Made by a program: the position numbers and the translations under genes. The notes beneath the pieces are model-generated. The model searched no databases. It saw nothing but the letters and a program-made list of their open reading frames with translations, and was not told the DNA's origin. Shown one piece after another: positions 39,786 through 49,348 of a DNA stretch of 64,000 nt. Numbering within the stretch: the stretch's first letter is position 1; every line of letters begins with the position of its first letter. The DNA comes from Rhodoblastus acidophilus (GTDB taxonomy: Bacteria; Pseudomonadota; Alphaproteobacteria; Rhizobiales; Beijerinckiaceae). The stretch is from the NCBI RefSeq assembly GCF_025961575.1, contig NZ_JAOQNX010000001.1, forward strand, positions 62,001-126,000. Reading direction: 5' to 3'.

Positions 39786-40505
39786 ATGCGGGAAATCGTC
39801 TTTGATACGGAAACCACGGGTCTGAGCCCGGAGACCGGCGACCGCGTCATCGAAATCGCCGCCGTGGAGCTCGACGACTTCAAGCTCACCGAGCGCTATT
39901 TCCACGTCTACATCAATCCCGAGCGTGAAATCCCCGCCGGCGCCATCGACGTGCACGGCATCACCAACGAATTCATCGCGGACAAGCCGAAATTCGCCGA
40001 AGTGGTCGAGGGTTTCCTGGACTTCATCGGCGACGCGCCGCTGGTCGCCCACAATGCCGAATTCGACTTCCGCTTCCTCAACGCCGAATTGAAGCGCCTG
40101 GGAAAGCCGCCGCTCGATCCCGCGCGCATGGTCGACACGCTGGCGATCGCCCGCAGCCGCCATCCCGGCGCCCCGGCCTCGCTCGACGCTTTGTGCAAAC
40201 GCTACGGCATCGACCTCAGCAAGCGCACCAAGCACGGCGCGTTGATCGACTCGGAAATTCTGGCGGAACTTTATGTCGAACTCAAAGGCGGCAAGCAAAG
40301 CTCGCTCAGCCTGCAAGTGGTCAGCGTCGCCAGAGAAAGGGTGGCGCGCGCCGCGCCGACCTCCGTGCGCAAGGAGGAGATTCGCCTCGTCACCGAAGCC
40401 GACATCGAGCGGCACCACGCCTATTTCGAAAAGGCCTGGAAAGAAGGGTTTTGGGCCAAATTCGCGGAAGATTCCCTCGCCCCGCTTCAGCGGGGAGAGG
40501 GTTAG
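39786..40505 (+). CDS. dnaQ: DNA polymerase III epsilon subunit (proofreading exonuclease)
   Basis: This 239-residue 3'-5' exonuclease has Exo I DTETTGLSPE (about residues 7-16), Exo II VAHNAEFDFRFL and Exo III with HGALIDSEILAEL. The segment after about residue 175 matches the tether to the polymerase alpha subunit. The ATG at 39786 gives MREIVFDTETTG. The last 11 residues (DSLAPLQRGEG) come from a hairpin repeat that has run into the 3' end. Confidence 0.95.
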   Translation: MREIVFDTETTGLSPETGDRVIEIAAVELDDFKLTERYFHVYINPEREIPAGAIDVHGITNEFIADKPKFAEVVEGFLDFIGDAPLVAHNAEFDFRFLNAELKRLGKPPLDPARMVDTLAIARSRHPGAPASLDALCKRYGIDLSKRTKHGALIDSEILAELYVELKGGKQSSLSLQVVSVARERVARAAPTSVRKEEIRLVTEADIERHHAYFEKAWKEGFWAKFAEDSLAPLQRGEG

Positions 40506-40510
40506 GGGCG
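40477..40510. repeat. Hairpin repeat at the dnaQ 3' end
   Basis: CCCTCGCCCCGCT and AGCGGGGAGAGGG form an imperfect stem, followed by TTAGGGG. It is related in layout to common intergenic palindromic repeats of Alphaproteobacteria. It supplies the final codons and the stop of dnaQ and lies between converging genes. Confidence 0.65.
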
Positions 40511-40565
40511 CGAGCCTCGGCGCCGTCCGGAAAGCCCGTTCTCCCCCACAAGCGGCGAAATGGCG

Positions 40566-41078
40566 CTATTCCACCTTTTCGCCGGGATAAACGCCCCAAA
40601 GGTCGTTCTGCTGGATAAACCCGTCAAAGCCCGGCCCATTCACCCGGCACCAGCCCTCGTCGCATTTCTTCACATGGGCGACCACGCCCGGCGACAGTTT
40701 CGCCGTGATCGCGGCCTCCTTGTCCGGCTTGGCGCGCAGCGGCAGCGGCGGCGCGTCCTTCTTCCACGGCTGCACCAGCGCGGTGCGCTTGCCCGAGAGC
40801 AGCGAGTGCAGCACCCAGCCATCCGACCCCTCGGAATCGCGGATGCGGCGCCATGTCGCAAATTCGGCGATGATCTCCACCGGCAGCCCGGCCCGCTGAT
40901 AAATCCACTTGGTCGCGTGGTCCTTGGACGGACCTTCGCGCAGGTTCACCGCGCTGGACTTGAGGCTGACATAGCGCGGCAGCGGCAGCCCGGTGACCGA
41001 GCCCTTGGCCTGCTGCGCCTGCGCCGGAGCGCCGGCGAGCAGGGCGACGAGGGCGATTGCAGTGATCCGGGGCGACAT
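40566..41078 (-). CDS. Secreted protein with two bacterial SH3-type domains
   Basis: This is a roughly 170-residue protein. The start at 41078 gives MSPRITAIALVALLAGAPAQAQ, a signal peptide cleaved near residue 22. Two SH3b-like units follow: SSAVNLREGPSKDHATKWIYQ to DGWVLHSLL, and LPLRAKPDKEAAITAKL to GWCRVNGPGFDGFIQQ. Such domains bind cell-wall peptides, so a periplasmic cell-envelope role is likely. It is a common conserved protein of Alphaproteobacteria. It is divergent from the dehydrogenase gene. Confidence 0.85.
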   Translation of the reverse strand: MSPRITAIALVALLAGAPAQAQQAKGSVTGLPLPRYVSLKSSAVNLREGPSKDHATKWIYQRAGLPVEIIAEFATWRRIRDSEGSDGWVLHSLLSGKRTALVQPWKKDAPPLPLRAKPDKEAAITAKLSPGVVAHVKKCDEGWCRVNGPGFDGFIQQNDLWGVYPGEKVE

Positions 41079-41246
41079 GGCGGTCTGGCTCTCGACTTTA
41101 GGCGGCGGCCCATTGCCTTGCCTTTGCCAAGGCATCTGCTAGGAAGCAAGGACGGGGCGCGGGGTGTATGAATCTGTTGTCGCTCCGCCAGCGTTAAGGA
41201 TCGGTTTAGCCAAGCTCTCGGAGCGGGCGGCCGGCAGGGGAAGACC

Positions 41247-42242
41247 ATGGGCAACAAGAAACCGCTCGTCATCGTGACCCGCAAATTGCCTGGCGCGGTG
41301 GAAGACCGGATGCGTGAACTTTTCGACGCGCGTTTCAACGAAACCGACCGCCCGATGACCCCGGCCGAACTCACCGAAGCCATGGCGACCGCCGACGTGC
41401 TGGTCCCCACCATCACCGACCGCATCGACGCGCATCTGATCGCCAAGGCCGGCGACAATCTCAAGCTGATCGCCAATTTCGGCAATGGCGTCGACCATAT
41501 CGACGTCACCTCCGCCCTTCGCCGCGGCATCACCGTCACCAACACGCCCGGCGTCCTCACCGAGGACACCGCCGACATGGCCATGGGCCTGATCATCGCC
41601 GTGTCCCGCCGCCTCGTCGAAGGCGCATCCTCGCTGTCCGAGGGCCATTGGGCCGGCTGGTCGCCGACCTGGATGCTCGGCCACCGCCTGACCGGCAAAA
41701 AGCTCGGCATTATCGGCATGGGCCGCATCGGCCAGGCGCTCGCCCGCCGCGCCAAGGCCTTCGGCATGTCGGTCGCCTATCACAACCGCCGCCGCGTCGC
41801 CGAGACGATCGAGCAGGAGCTGGGCGCGACCTATTACGATTCGCTCGACATGCTGCTGTCGCGGGTCGACATCGTCTCAGTGAACTGCCCGCACACGCCG
41901 GCCACCTATCACCTGCTGTCGCCGCGCCGCCTCAAGCACCTGCGGCCCAACGCCGTGATCGTCAACACCTCGCGCGGCGACGTCATCGACGAGAACGCGC
42001 TGGTGCGCATGCTCGAAGCCGGCGAACTCGCGGGCGCGGGCCTGGACGTGTTCTCGCATGAGCCGGCGGTCTCGGCGAAACTGCTGAAGCTTGCCAAGGA
42101 AGGCAAGGTGACGCTGCTGCCGCACATGGGCTCCTGCACCATCGAGGGCCGCATCGACATGGGCGAGAAGGTCATCATCAACATCAAGACTTTTGCCGAC
42201 GGCCACCGTCCGCCGGACCGCGTCCTGCCCTCGATGCTCTGA
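41247..42242 (+). CDS. D-isomer specific 2-hydroxyacid dehydrogenase (glyoxylate/hydroxypyruvate reductase type)
   Basis: This 331-residue NAD(P)-dependent enzyme has the substrate loop NFGNGVDHIDV, the cofactor motif GIIGMGRIGQALARRA, and the catalytic Arg (NTSRGDVID), Glu (SHEPAV) and His (LPHMGSCT). Close relatives reduce glyoxylate or hydroxypyruvate; which substrate is used here cannot be told. A GGGGAAGACC ribosome site precedes the ATG. It is transcribed away from the SH3 gene. Confidence 0.88.
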   Translation: MGNKKPLVIVTRKLPGAVEDRMRELFDARFNETDRPMTPAELTEAMATADVLVPTITDRIDAHLIAKAGDNLKLIANFGNGVDHIDVTSALRRGITVTNTPGVLTEDTADMAMGLIIAVSRRLVEGASSLSEGHWAGWSPTWMLGHRLTGKKLGIIGMGRIGQALARRAKAFGMSVAYHNRRRVAETIEQELGATYYDSLDMLLSRVDIVSVNCPHTPATYHLLSPRRLKHLRPNAVIVNTSRGDVIDENALVRMLEAGELAGAGLDVFSHEPAVSAKLLKLAKEGKVTLLPHMGSCTIEGRIDMGEKVIINIKTFADGHRPPDRVLPSML

Positions 42243-42356
42243 GCGGAGATCCTGGCTCTGAGCGGAAAGGCCCTGACGCAAGCTGCGCCGGGGCCTTGAA
42301 ACTTCGCGGGGCCACGGCCATATCCGGGGAGCGGCGAAAGCCGGGGGGCGCTACGG

Positions 42357-42388
42357 GCCCTCAACGTCCACGAGGCGCCTGAAAGGGC
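42357..42388 (+). promoter_or_regulatory. Possible Shine-Dalgarno-masking helix before hsp20
   Basis: GCCCT (42357-42361) can pair with AGGGC (42384-42388), which contains the only ribosome-site-like sequence before the hsp20 ATG. This would be a simple RNA thermometer. The helix is short, so this is tentative. Confidence 0.25.
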
Positions 42389-42394
42389 TTCGCA

Positions 42395-42814
42395 ATGTCG
42401 CGTCCGACCTTGATGAACTCGCCATTCCTGCTGGGTTTCGATGAAATCGAAAAGGCTCTGGAGCGCGTGACGCGATCGGCGTCCGACGGCTATCCGCCCT
42501 ATAACATCGAGCGCATCCCCTGCGACGCCTCCGGGCCGGACCGGCTGCGCATCACGCTCGCCGTCGCCGGCTTCAGCCGCGAACAATTGTCCATCACGCT
42601 GGAAGAGGGGCAATTGGTGATCCGGGGCCGCCAGCAGGACGACCGGGAGCGCCAGTTCCTGCATCGCGGCATCGCCGCGCGGCAGTTCCAGCGCAGTTTC
42701 CTGCTGGCCGAGGGCATGCAGGTTCTGGGCGCCGACCTCGCCGACGGATTGCTGTCCGTCGATCTGGTTCGCCCCGAACCAGAGCGAATCGTTAAGACAA
42801 TTGAGATCACATAG
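42395..42814 (+). CDS. Small heat shock protein, Hsp20/IbpA family
   Basis: This 139-residue chaperone has an alpha-crystallin domain (about residues 32-128) with YNIERI at the start, LAVAGFSREQLSITLEEGQLVIRG in the middle and the GLLSVDLVRP strand. The N-terminal NSPFLLGFDEIEKALER is typical of rhizobial class A small Hsps. It holds unfolding proteins for refolding. The product ends IEIT, and a DUF1150 gene follows, a linkage common in this order. Confidence 0.92.
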   Translation: MSRPTLMNSPFLLGFDEIEKALERVTRSASDGYPPYNIERIPCDASGPDRLRITLAVAGFSREQLSITLEEGQLVIRGRQQDDRERQFLHRGIAARQFQRSFLLAEGMQVLGADLADGLLSVDLVRPEPERIVKTIEIT

Positions 42815-42878
42815 CGGAGCTGAACTTCAGTCCGCCTAACGCGCGCGTCTCCTTGAGAGCGCTGAAAGGGTGAAGATC

Positions 42879-43145
42879 ATGACCATACGCGAAGTCGAAC
42901 ACGGCCCCGAAGGCTTGACCGCCGACCAGTTGGCCCAACTGGGCGAAGGCGCGATCGCCTATGTCCGCCCGATCAAGTCGGAAGAAGCTCAGGTCCTGTT
43001 CCCGCAGATTCGCGGCCTGAAGCCGGGCCAGCAGCTTTATGCGGTGCTGGGCGCGAGCGGCGCGCCGATCCTGCTCGCCGACAGCCGCGACGCGGCGCTG
43101 GCCAACGCCTGGGAAAACAAGCTGGCGACCGTCAGCGTCCACTGA
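42879..43145 (+). CDS. DUF1150 family protein
   Basis: This 88-residue protein of unknown function is commonly encoded next to small heat shock genes in Alphaproteobacteria. It contains LAQLGEGAIAYVRPI and LYAVLGASGAPILLADSRDAA. The start at 42879 is preferred because AAAGGG sits at a good distance; a GTG at 42870 is possible. It is likely co-transcribed with hsp20. Confidence 0.85.
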   Translation: MTIREVEHGPEGLTADQLAQLGEGAIAYVRPIKSEEAQVLFPQIRGLKPGQQLYAVLGASGAPILLADSRDAALANAWENKLATVSVH

Positions 43146-43170
43146 GCCCCCATCCGTCTCGCGCTGGTTT

Positions 43171-43221
43171 CCTTCTCCCCTTGCGGGAGAAGGTGGCCCC
43201 GGAGGGGCCGGATGAGGGGTT
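43171..43221. repeat. Dispersed hairpin repeat, copy 2
   Basis: This 51-bp unit is nearly identical to the one at 19087-19137. The first hairpin CCTTCTCCC/GGGAGAAGG is unchanged, while the second stem is GGCCCC/GGGGCC instead of GGCCGC/GCGGCC, so both sides changed together. A third hairpin, TGAGGGGT-TG-ACCCCTCA, continues to 43230 and includes the kup stop codon. Confidence 0.85.
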
Positions 43222-43227
43222 GACCCC

Positions 43228-45153
43228 TCAAATCGTCACCTGCGCCCCCAGCTCGACCACGCGATCGCTCGGGATGGAGAAGAAGTCGGTGGCGTTGGCC
43301 GATTGCTTCGACAGGGTGACAAACAGCTTGTCCTGCCATTGCGGCATGCCCGAAGCCGGCGACGTTTTCAGCGTCCGTTTCCCCAGGAAGAACGACGTCG
43401 TCATAATGTCGAACTTGTAGCCGGCCTTGCGCATCAGGGCCATGGCGGCGGGCACGCGCGGGCTTTCCATGAAGCCGAAATGCAGCGTGACCCGCAAAAA
43501 GTCCTCCGAAAGCTTCTCGATCTCGAACCGGTTGGCTTCGGCGACGCGTGGGATCGATTCGGTGACGATGTTCATGATCACCACGCGCTCGTGCACCACC
43601 TTGTTGTGCTTGAGATTGTGCATCAACGCGGAGGGCGCGACATTGGGGTCGCCGGTGAGAAACACGGCGGTTCCCGAAACCCGATGCGGCTTGGATTTCT
43701 CCAGCATGCGGATCAGGTCGGCGGTGGGGATGGAATCGCGTTGGGTCTTCTTGTGCAGCAGGTCGGTGCCGCGCACCCAGGTCCACATGATCACCATGGC
43801 GAACGCGCCCATGGTCAGCGGCACCCAAGCGCCTTCCAGCAGCTTGATGAGATTGGCGATCAGGAAGGACATATCGACGGTGAGGAAGAAGCCGATCACG
43901 GGAACGGTCAGCCACAGCGGCCAGCGCCACATCTTCCACACCACGAAAAAGGCCAGGCTGGTGTCCACGACCATGGTCCCGGTCACGGCGATGCCATAGG
44001 CATTGGCGAGATTGTCCGAGGTGCGGAACAGGAAGACCAGCAGCAGCACGCCGATCAGCAGCGTCTTGTTCACGCGCGGAACGTAAATCTGCCCCTCCGT
44101 GCTGGCGGACGTGTGCTGGATTTCCAGACGCGGCAGCAGGCCGAGCTGGATCGCCTGCCGCGCCAGGGAGAAAGCGCCGGTGATCACCGCCTGCGAGGCG
44201 ATGACGGTGGCGACGGTGGCGAGCACGACGAAGGGGATCAGCGACCATTCCGGCGCCAGCAGGTAGAACGGGTCCTTGACCGCCTCGGGGTCCTTCAGCA
44301 CCAGCGCGCCCTGGCCCAGATAATTGCAGATCAGCGCCGGCAGGACGAAGCACAGCCACGCCACCTGGATCGGCTTGCGGCCGAAATGGCCCATGTCGCC
44401 ATAAAGCGCCTCCGCGCCGGTCACGGCCAGAAACACCAGGCCCAGCGTGACGAACCCGGTGGCGCCGTGGCCGAACAGGAAGCTCAGGCCATAGCGCGGG
44501 TCGAAGGCGCTGAGGATGCGCGGCGCGTCCGAAATATGGGCGAGGCCGAGCACGGCGAGCAGGCCGAAGAACACCACCATGATCGGGCCGAACAGCGAGG
44601 CGACGCGCGCCGTGCCGCCGCTCTGCACCACGAACAGCCCCACCAGGATGATCACGGCGATCGGCAGCACGAAGGGGTCGAAGGCCGGCGAGGCCGTCTT
44701 CAAACCTTCCACCGCCGAGAGCACCGAAATCGCCGGGGTGATCACGGCGTCGCCGGCAAACAAAGCCGCGCCGGTGACGCCGAGCAGGAAGATGATTTTC
44801 GAGCCGCGTCCCAGCGACTTGCGCGCCAGCGCCATCAGCGACAGCGTGCCGCCTTCCCCCTTGTTGTCCGCCCGCATCAGAAACGACACATATTTGAGCG
44901 AGACGACGATGAACAAGGCCCAGATCAGCAGCGAGACAATGCCGATCACCTCGGATTCGACGACGCCGTCGGACTTCATATGCGCCAGCGCGGTTTTCAG
45001 CGCGTAGAGCGGGCTGGTGCCGATGTCGCCGTAGACGACGCCCATCGACCCCAGCATCATCGTCCAGAACCCCTGGTGTTCATGGTGTTCGGGAGCAGCG
45101 GACGATGGGGCGTTGGGTTGGGGGGCGGAAGGCTGTACGGCGTCTTGCGACAT
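43228..45153 (-). CDS. kup: Potassium uptake protein Kup
   Basis: This 641-residue K+/H+ symporter of the KUP/HAK/KT family has about twelve membrane segments in the first 440 residues and a cytoplasmic C-terminal domain. The family motif [16 protein letters not shown] is near residues 40-55. The start at 45153 gives [14 protein letters not shown], a Pro/Ala-rich leader; the longer in-frame extension is a shadow. It is convergent with the DUF1150 gene and divergent from hrpB. Confidence 0.95.
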   Translation of the reverse strand: MSQDAVQPSAPQPNAPSSAAPEHHEHQGFWTMMLGSMGVVYGDIGTSPLYALKTALAHMKSDGVVESEVIGIVSLLIWALFIVVSLKYVSFLMRADNKGEGGTLSLMALARKSLGRGSKIIFLLGVTGAALFAGDAVITPAISVLSAVEGLKTASPAFDPFVLPIAVIILVGLFVVQSGGTARVASLFGPIMVVFFGLLAVLGLAHISDAPRILSAFDPRYGLSFLFGHGATGFVTLGLVFLAVTGAEALYGDMGHFGRKPIQVAWLCFVLPALICNYLGQGALVLKDPEAVKDPFYLLAPEWSLIPFVVLATVATVIASQAVITGAFSLARQAIQLGLLPRLEIQHTSASTEGQIYVPRVNKTLLIGVLLLVFLFRTSDNLANAYGIAVTGTMVVDTSLAFFVVWKMWRWPLWLTVPVIGFFLTVDMSFLIANLIKLLEGAWVPLTMGAFAMVIMWTWVRGTDLLHKKTQRDSIPTADLIRMLEKSKPHRVSGTAVFLTGDPNVAPSALMHNLKHNKVVHERVVIMNIVTESIPRVAEANRFEIEKLSEDFLRVTLHFGFMESPRVPAAMALMRKAGYKFDIMTTSFFLGKRTLKTSPASGMPQWQDKLFVTLSKQSANATDFFSIPSDRVVELGAQVTI

Positions 45154-45282
45154 GAACGCATCCTGGCTTGGCCTGCAGCGGGCCGACCGCGGCGGTCTAT
45201 AAACGTTTCCGCAACGCGAGAGAAGAGCAAGATTATACGCCGAAAGGTTGAGAACGGCGCCAATTGCTGGCAATAGCCGGCA

Positions 45283-47787
45283 ATGGCCGCTCCGACCCCT
45301 TTGCCCATCGACGAAGCCCTGCCGCGTCTGCGAGAAACTCTTGCGGCGCACAATGGATGCATCTTAGTGGCACCGCCCGGCGCCGGCAAGACGACACGAA
45401 TTCCTTTGGCGCTGTTGCAAGAAAGCTGGCGAGGCGACGGCAAGATCATCGTCCTGGAGCCCCGCCGGCTCGCCGCCCGCGCCGCCGCCGAGCGCATGGC
45501 CGACAGTCTCGGCGAGAAGCTGGGCGAAACCGTCGGCCTGCGCGTGCGCATGCAGACGCTGGCGGGCCCGCGCACGCGCATCGAAGTGGTGACCGAGGGC
45601 GTGTTCGCCCGGATGATCCTCGACGATCCCGCCCTGGACGGGATCGCCGCCGTCCTGTTCGACGAATTCCACGAGCGTTCGCTCGACGCCGATCTCGGCC
45701 TCGCCCTGGCGCTCGACGCGCAGGCGGCGCTGCGGCCCGACCTGCGCCTGCTCGTGATGTCAGCGACGCTCGACGGCGCGCGCGTCGCCGCGCTGCTCGA
45801 CGACGCGCCCGTCGTCGAATCGCAGGGGCGCGCCTATCCCGTCGAAACCATCTATCTCGGCCGCGACCCGCGCGAGCGCCTCGAAGAGGCGGCGGCAAGG
45901 GCGATTTTGCGCGCGCTGGCGGAACAGCCGGGCTCGATCCTCGCCTTCCTGCCCGGCCAGGGCGAGATCACCCGCACGGAATCCCTGCTCAAGGAAAAGC
46001 TGCGCGACCAGACCATCGACCTCTGCCCGCTCTACGGCGCGATGGAGCGCGGCGCGCAGGACCGGGCGATTCGTCCCGCCGCGGACGGCCGACGCAAAGT
46101 CGTGCTGGCGACCTCGATCGCGGAAACCTCGATCACCATCGACGGCGTGCGCGTCGTGGTCGATTGCGGTTTTTCGCGCGCGCCGCGCTTCGAACCCGAT
46201 CTCGGCCTCGTCCGACTGGAAACGATCAAAACCTCGCGCGCCGCCGCCGACCAGCGCCGCGGCCGCGCCGGACGCACCCAGCCCGGCGTCTGCTACCGGC
46301 TCTGGGAGGAGGCGGCGACGGGCGCCCTGCCAGCCTACGCCCAGCCCGAAATTTTGGCGGCCGATCTCGCCGGTCTCCTGCTCGACCTCGCCGCCTGGGG
46401 CGCCCGCGACCCCAACGTCCTCCGCTGGCTCGATCCGCCGCCGCCCGCCGCCACGAGCGAAGCCCGCGCGCTGCTGCAAAACCTCGGCGCGCTGGATTCC
46501 GAAGGGGCGATCACGCCGCGCGGAAAAGCCATGCGCAAACTGCCGCTGCCGCCGCGCCTCGCCCGCATGGTGTTGCGGGCCGAAAGCTTTGGCTGCGGCG
46601 AACAAGCCTGCGAACTCGCGGTCCTGCTCACCGAGCGCGGTCTGGGCGGCGACGCCGTCGACCTTTTCGACCGCCTCGACCGTTGGACGCGCGAGTCCGG
46701 GCAGCGGGCCAAGGACGCTCGCCGCCTCGCCAACGGCTGGAAACATGGCTTGCGCGACGCGGCCAAAACCCTGGGGGAAAAAAGCGAGCCGCGCGAACTC
46801 TCGCCGGGCGCCCTGATCGCGTTGGCCTTTCCCGACCGGGTGGCGCGCGCCCGTGGAAAAACCGGCGAGTTCCTTATGGCCAACGGCCGCGCCGCCAGCC
46901 TTGAGCCGCATCTGGCGCTGGCGCGCGAAAAATTCATCGCGGTGGCCGAGGTGACCGGCCGCGCCGGCGCCAGCCGCATCCTCGCCGCCGCCGCGCTCGA
47001 AGAAGCCGAATTCGAAACCCTGTTCTCCTCCCGCGAGATCGACGTCCGCGTGGAAACCCGTTTCGACGCCGCCAGCGGCGCCCTGCGCCGCCGCGAAATC
47101 CGCCGCTACGCCGCGCTGACGCTGGCGGAAAAGACGCTGCCGCTCGAGGGCTCCCCCGAAGAAGCCGCGATTTTGGCCCGCGCCGCCGCCGACCATGGCA
47201 TCGACCGTCTGAACTGGAGCAAGGGACAAGCGCAATTGCGCGAGCGCGTCGCCTTTTTGCGCGAAGCTTTTTCGAAAGGCGCGGATGGCGAAAACCCCTG
47301 GCCCGACCTGAGCGCGGCGGGGCTTTCCCAAGCGCCGGAAGACTGGCTCGCGCCCTATATCGAAGGCTGCGGAAAACTCGGCGACATCGGCCCGGACCAG
47401 CTCGACGCCGCGCTGTCGGCCTTGATTCCCTGGGACCTGCAGCGCCGTCTCGACGCCGAGGCGCCCACCCATTTCCAGACGCCGGCCGGCTCCAGCATCG
47501 CCCTGGATTATTCCAGCGCCGAGGGGCCGGCGGTTTCCGCGCGGGTGCAGGAATTTTACGGGCTGGCGGACCACCCGAACATCGCGGGTGGAAAAATTCC
47601 CTTGACCCTGCACCTGCTGTCGCCGGCGCACCGGCCCATTCAGATCACCCGGGACTTGCCGGGATTCTGGCGCGGCTCCTGGGCGGCGGTGAAGGCCGAG
47701 ATGAAGGGGCGCTACCCCCGTCACCTCTGGCCCGACGATCCCGCGAGCGCCGCGCCCACGACCCGCGCGAAACCGCGCGGGACATAG
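45283..47787 (+). CDS. hrpB: ATP-dependent helicase HrpB
   Basis: This 834-residue DExH-box helicase has Walker [10 protein letters not shown] (about residues 30-38), motif [14 protein letters not shown], motif III MSATLDG and motif [15 protein letters not shown]. The C-terminal HrpB-specific domain follows from about residue 490, ending in a Pro/His-rich region ([12 protein letters not shown]). Its cellular role is not well defined. It is convergent with the tad genes, with only 9 bases between the stop codons. Confidence 0.95.
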   Translation: MAAPTPLPIDEALPRLRETLAAHNGCILVAPPGAGKTTRIPLALLQESWRGDGKIIVLEPRRLAARAAAERMADSLGEKLGETVGLRVRMQTLAGPRTRIEVVTEGVFARMILDDPALDGIAAVLFDEFHERSLDADLGLALALDAQAALRPDLRLLVMSATLDGARVAALLDDAPVVESQGRAYPVETIYLGRDPRERLEEAAARAILRALAEQPGSILAFLPGQGEITRTESLLKEKLRDQTIDLCPLYGAMERGAQDRAIRPAADGRRKVVLATSIAETSITIDGVRVVVDCGFSRAPRFEPDLGLVRLETIKTSRAAADQRRGRAGRTQPGVCYRLWEEAATGALPAYAQPEILAADLAGLLLDLAAWGARDPNVLRWLDPPPPAATSEARALLQNLGALDSEGAITPRGKAMRKLPLPPRLARMVLRAESFGCGEQACELAVLLTERGLGGDAVDLFDRLDRWTRESGQRAKDARRLANGWKHGLRDAAKTLGEKSEPRELSPGALIALAFPDRVARARGKTGEFLMANGRAASLEPHLALAREKFIAVAEVTGRAGASRILAAAALEEAEFETLFSSREIDVRVETRFDAASGALRRREIRRYAALTLAEKTLPLEGSPEEAAILARAAADHGIDRLNWSKGQAQLRERVAFLREAFSKGADGENPWPDLSAAGLSQAPEDWLAPYIEGCGKLGDIGPDQLDAALSALIPWDLQRRLDAEAPTHFQTPAGSSIALDYSSAEGPAVSARVQEFYGLADHPNIAGGKIPLTLHLLSPAHRPIQITRDLPGFWRGSWAAVKAEMKGRYPRHLWPDDPASAAPTTRAKPRGT

Positions 47788-47796
47788 GCCTGACGG

Positions 47797-49329
47797 TCAG
47801 TGGGTCAGGCGCGGCGCGGTGGTGACCGCCTTCTGGAACAGATCCGCCAGCGCCGCCTTGATGTCGCCCCCGGTCGTGACCTCGTGGAACAGGGCCGGCG
47901 AAGAGGCGCAGGCCTGCAGGTTGGTCGAGACCTGCGAGATGAACGGCTTGACGTGGCTCTTGTACCAGGAGTCCGTCTCGACGGGCTGATAGGTGGTGTA
48001 GAGCACGGCGACGCGGATGCCGCGGTTCTTGATCGTGGTGCAATAGGAGGTGTCGATCGGCGCGTGGCAGCGCAGGAACGATCCGTATTTGTTCGAGATC
48101 GAAACCGTGTTCCCGCCAACGCAATCGGACGACGAAGTGACCGCCGCATCCACCACGCCATCCGTCACGATCATCAGCACGCCCTGCGGCGTGTCGCCGG
48201 ACTGGGTGGAGCCATTGCCGGGGGTCGTCATTTCAGCGTTGATCCTGGTCATCGCATAGTTGAAGTCCGTCATGGAGTCATTATTGGGAAGCGAATAGTT
48301 GATGCTGTCATTGCCGCTAACATAGCAGCTTCCGCTGGTGTTTTTGGCGAGACCGCCCAACGAAACCGTATTTCTCTGGTCTTTTGACGCGCCGGGATAG
48401 ACATAGGTTTGCGGGTATTTCCGCGCGGCGTCGGAAAAATCCGCGAGGCAATTGTTCTTCGCCATCAGCGGCGGCGTGAGCGAGGCCACGCTGGCTTGGA
48501 TGGTGGACACATTGGTATTGGAGTCGGCGGCGATCAGGCTCTGAATCTTGGCGAAATCATAGTTGAACCCGTAAACCGCCATGCGATAGTTCGCGCCACT
48601 GAACGACATGGTGCTCTGCGCCGTGGTCGCCACCTGGCTCACGGCGTCGCGCACATTGTCGATGCGCAGGGCGATGCCGGCGTTCTTGGCGAAGGTGTAG
48701 CTGTCGATCGTGCCCCAGCCCTTGTACTGCACGGACAGCTCGCTGTCCTTGAAATCGTTCTCGTGACAGGCGAAGGCGCAGCCGGTCTTTGTGATCATGT
48801 CACTCACGCCCTGCGCGGTCGCCGGCAGCTCCATCGACGGCGAATTGTCCACCAGCATGTAGAAGTCGATATTGGGCGCGTTGCTGGTCGCCGCCGTGGA
48901 TTGGATCGGGAAGCTGGTCTGGGATTGCGAAAGCAGCGCGCCGAACATGTTCGTCACGGACGCATTGTAGTTCAGCTGGACCGTGCGCTTGATATAGGTC
49001 GATTGCTTGTCGTCCGACACGGTCACGGTCAGTTGCGCGGGATTGTAGGTCTGGCCACGGATCGTCTGCGCCTGGGCCGCGAACATGTTCTGCACCGCCG
49101 CCTGCGCCGTCGCCGAGGACTGGGTCAACATCGCCGGCGTCGTGCCGGTCAGCACGGCGGAATCAGCGATCGCGGCGAGTTCGCCGCGCACCTTAGCGGC
49201 GCGGGAATAGTCGACGACCGCTGCGAGCCCGATGAAAACCGGAATCGCGGCAAAGGCGAAGATGATGGCGACATTGCCCGCGCGATCGGCGACCAGCGCC
49301 TGGCATTTCAGTAACAGTCTTTGTTTCAT
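47797..49329 (-). CDS. TadG-like pilus assembly protein with a von Willebrand A domain
   Basis: This is a 510-residue protein. The start at 49329 gives MKQRLLLKCQALVADRAGNVAIIFAFA, with the TadE/TadG-type membrane anchor (about residues 17-42). The rest is periplasmic and contains a VWA-like domain with the metal-site motif DNSPSM (about residue 175). TadG is thought to help anchor Flp-type pili. It is the last of three minus-strand tad-like genes; no tad ATPase or flp pilin gene is in the window. Confidence 0.88.
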   Translation of the reverse strand: MKQRLLLKCQALVADRAGNVAIIFAFAAIPVFIGLAAVVDYSRAAKVRGELAAIADSAVLTGTTPAMLTQSSATAQAAVQNMFAAQAQTIRGQTYNPAQLTVTVSDDKQSTYIKRTVQLNYNASVTNMFGALLSQSQTSFPIQSTAATSNAPNIDFYMLVDNSPSMELPATAQGVSDMITKTGCAFACHENDFKDSELSVQYKGWGTIDSYTFAKNAGIALRIDNVRDAVSQVATTAQSTMSFSGANYRMAVYGFNYDFAKIQSLIAADSNTNVSTIQASVASLTPPLMAKNNCLADFSDAARKYPQTYVYPGASKDQRNTVSLGGLAKNTSGSCYVSGNDSINYSLPNNDSMTDFNYAMTRINAEMTTPGNGSTQSGDTPQGVLMIVTDGVVDAAVTSSSDCVGGNTVSISNKYGSFLRCHAPIDTSYCTTIKNRGIRVAVLYTTYQPVETDSWYKSHVKPFISQVSTNLQACASSPALFHEVTTGGDIKAALADLFQKAVTTAPRLTH

Positions 49330-49348
49330 GGCTTTTCCCCGGATCGTT

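Noticed and set aside
42267-42297. Terminator after the 2-hydroxyacid dehydrogenase (AAGGCCC ... GGGCCTT)
   Set aside because: The 7-bp stem has a 17-base loop and no T-run follows, so it is too weak to list as a terminator.
43303-45276. A 657-codon open frame on the plus strand opposite kup
   Set aside because: It is extremely His/Arg/Gln-rich, the mirror of a membrane protein gene in GC-rich DNA, and Kup on the other strand is unambiguous.
45760-47724. A 654-codon minus-strand frame opposite hrpB
   Set aside because: It is a shadow of hrpB, which has all helicase motifs; the antisense frame has none.
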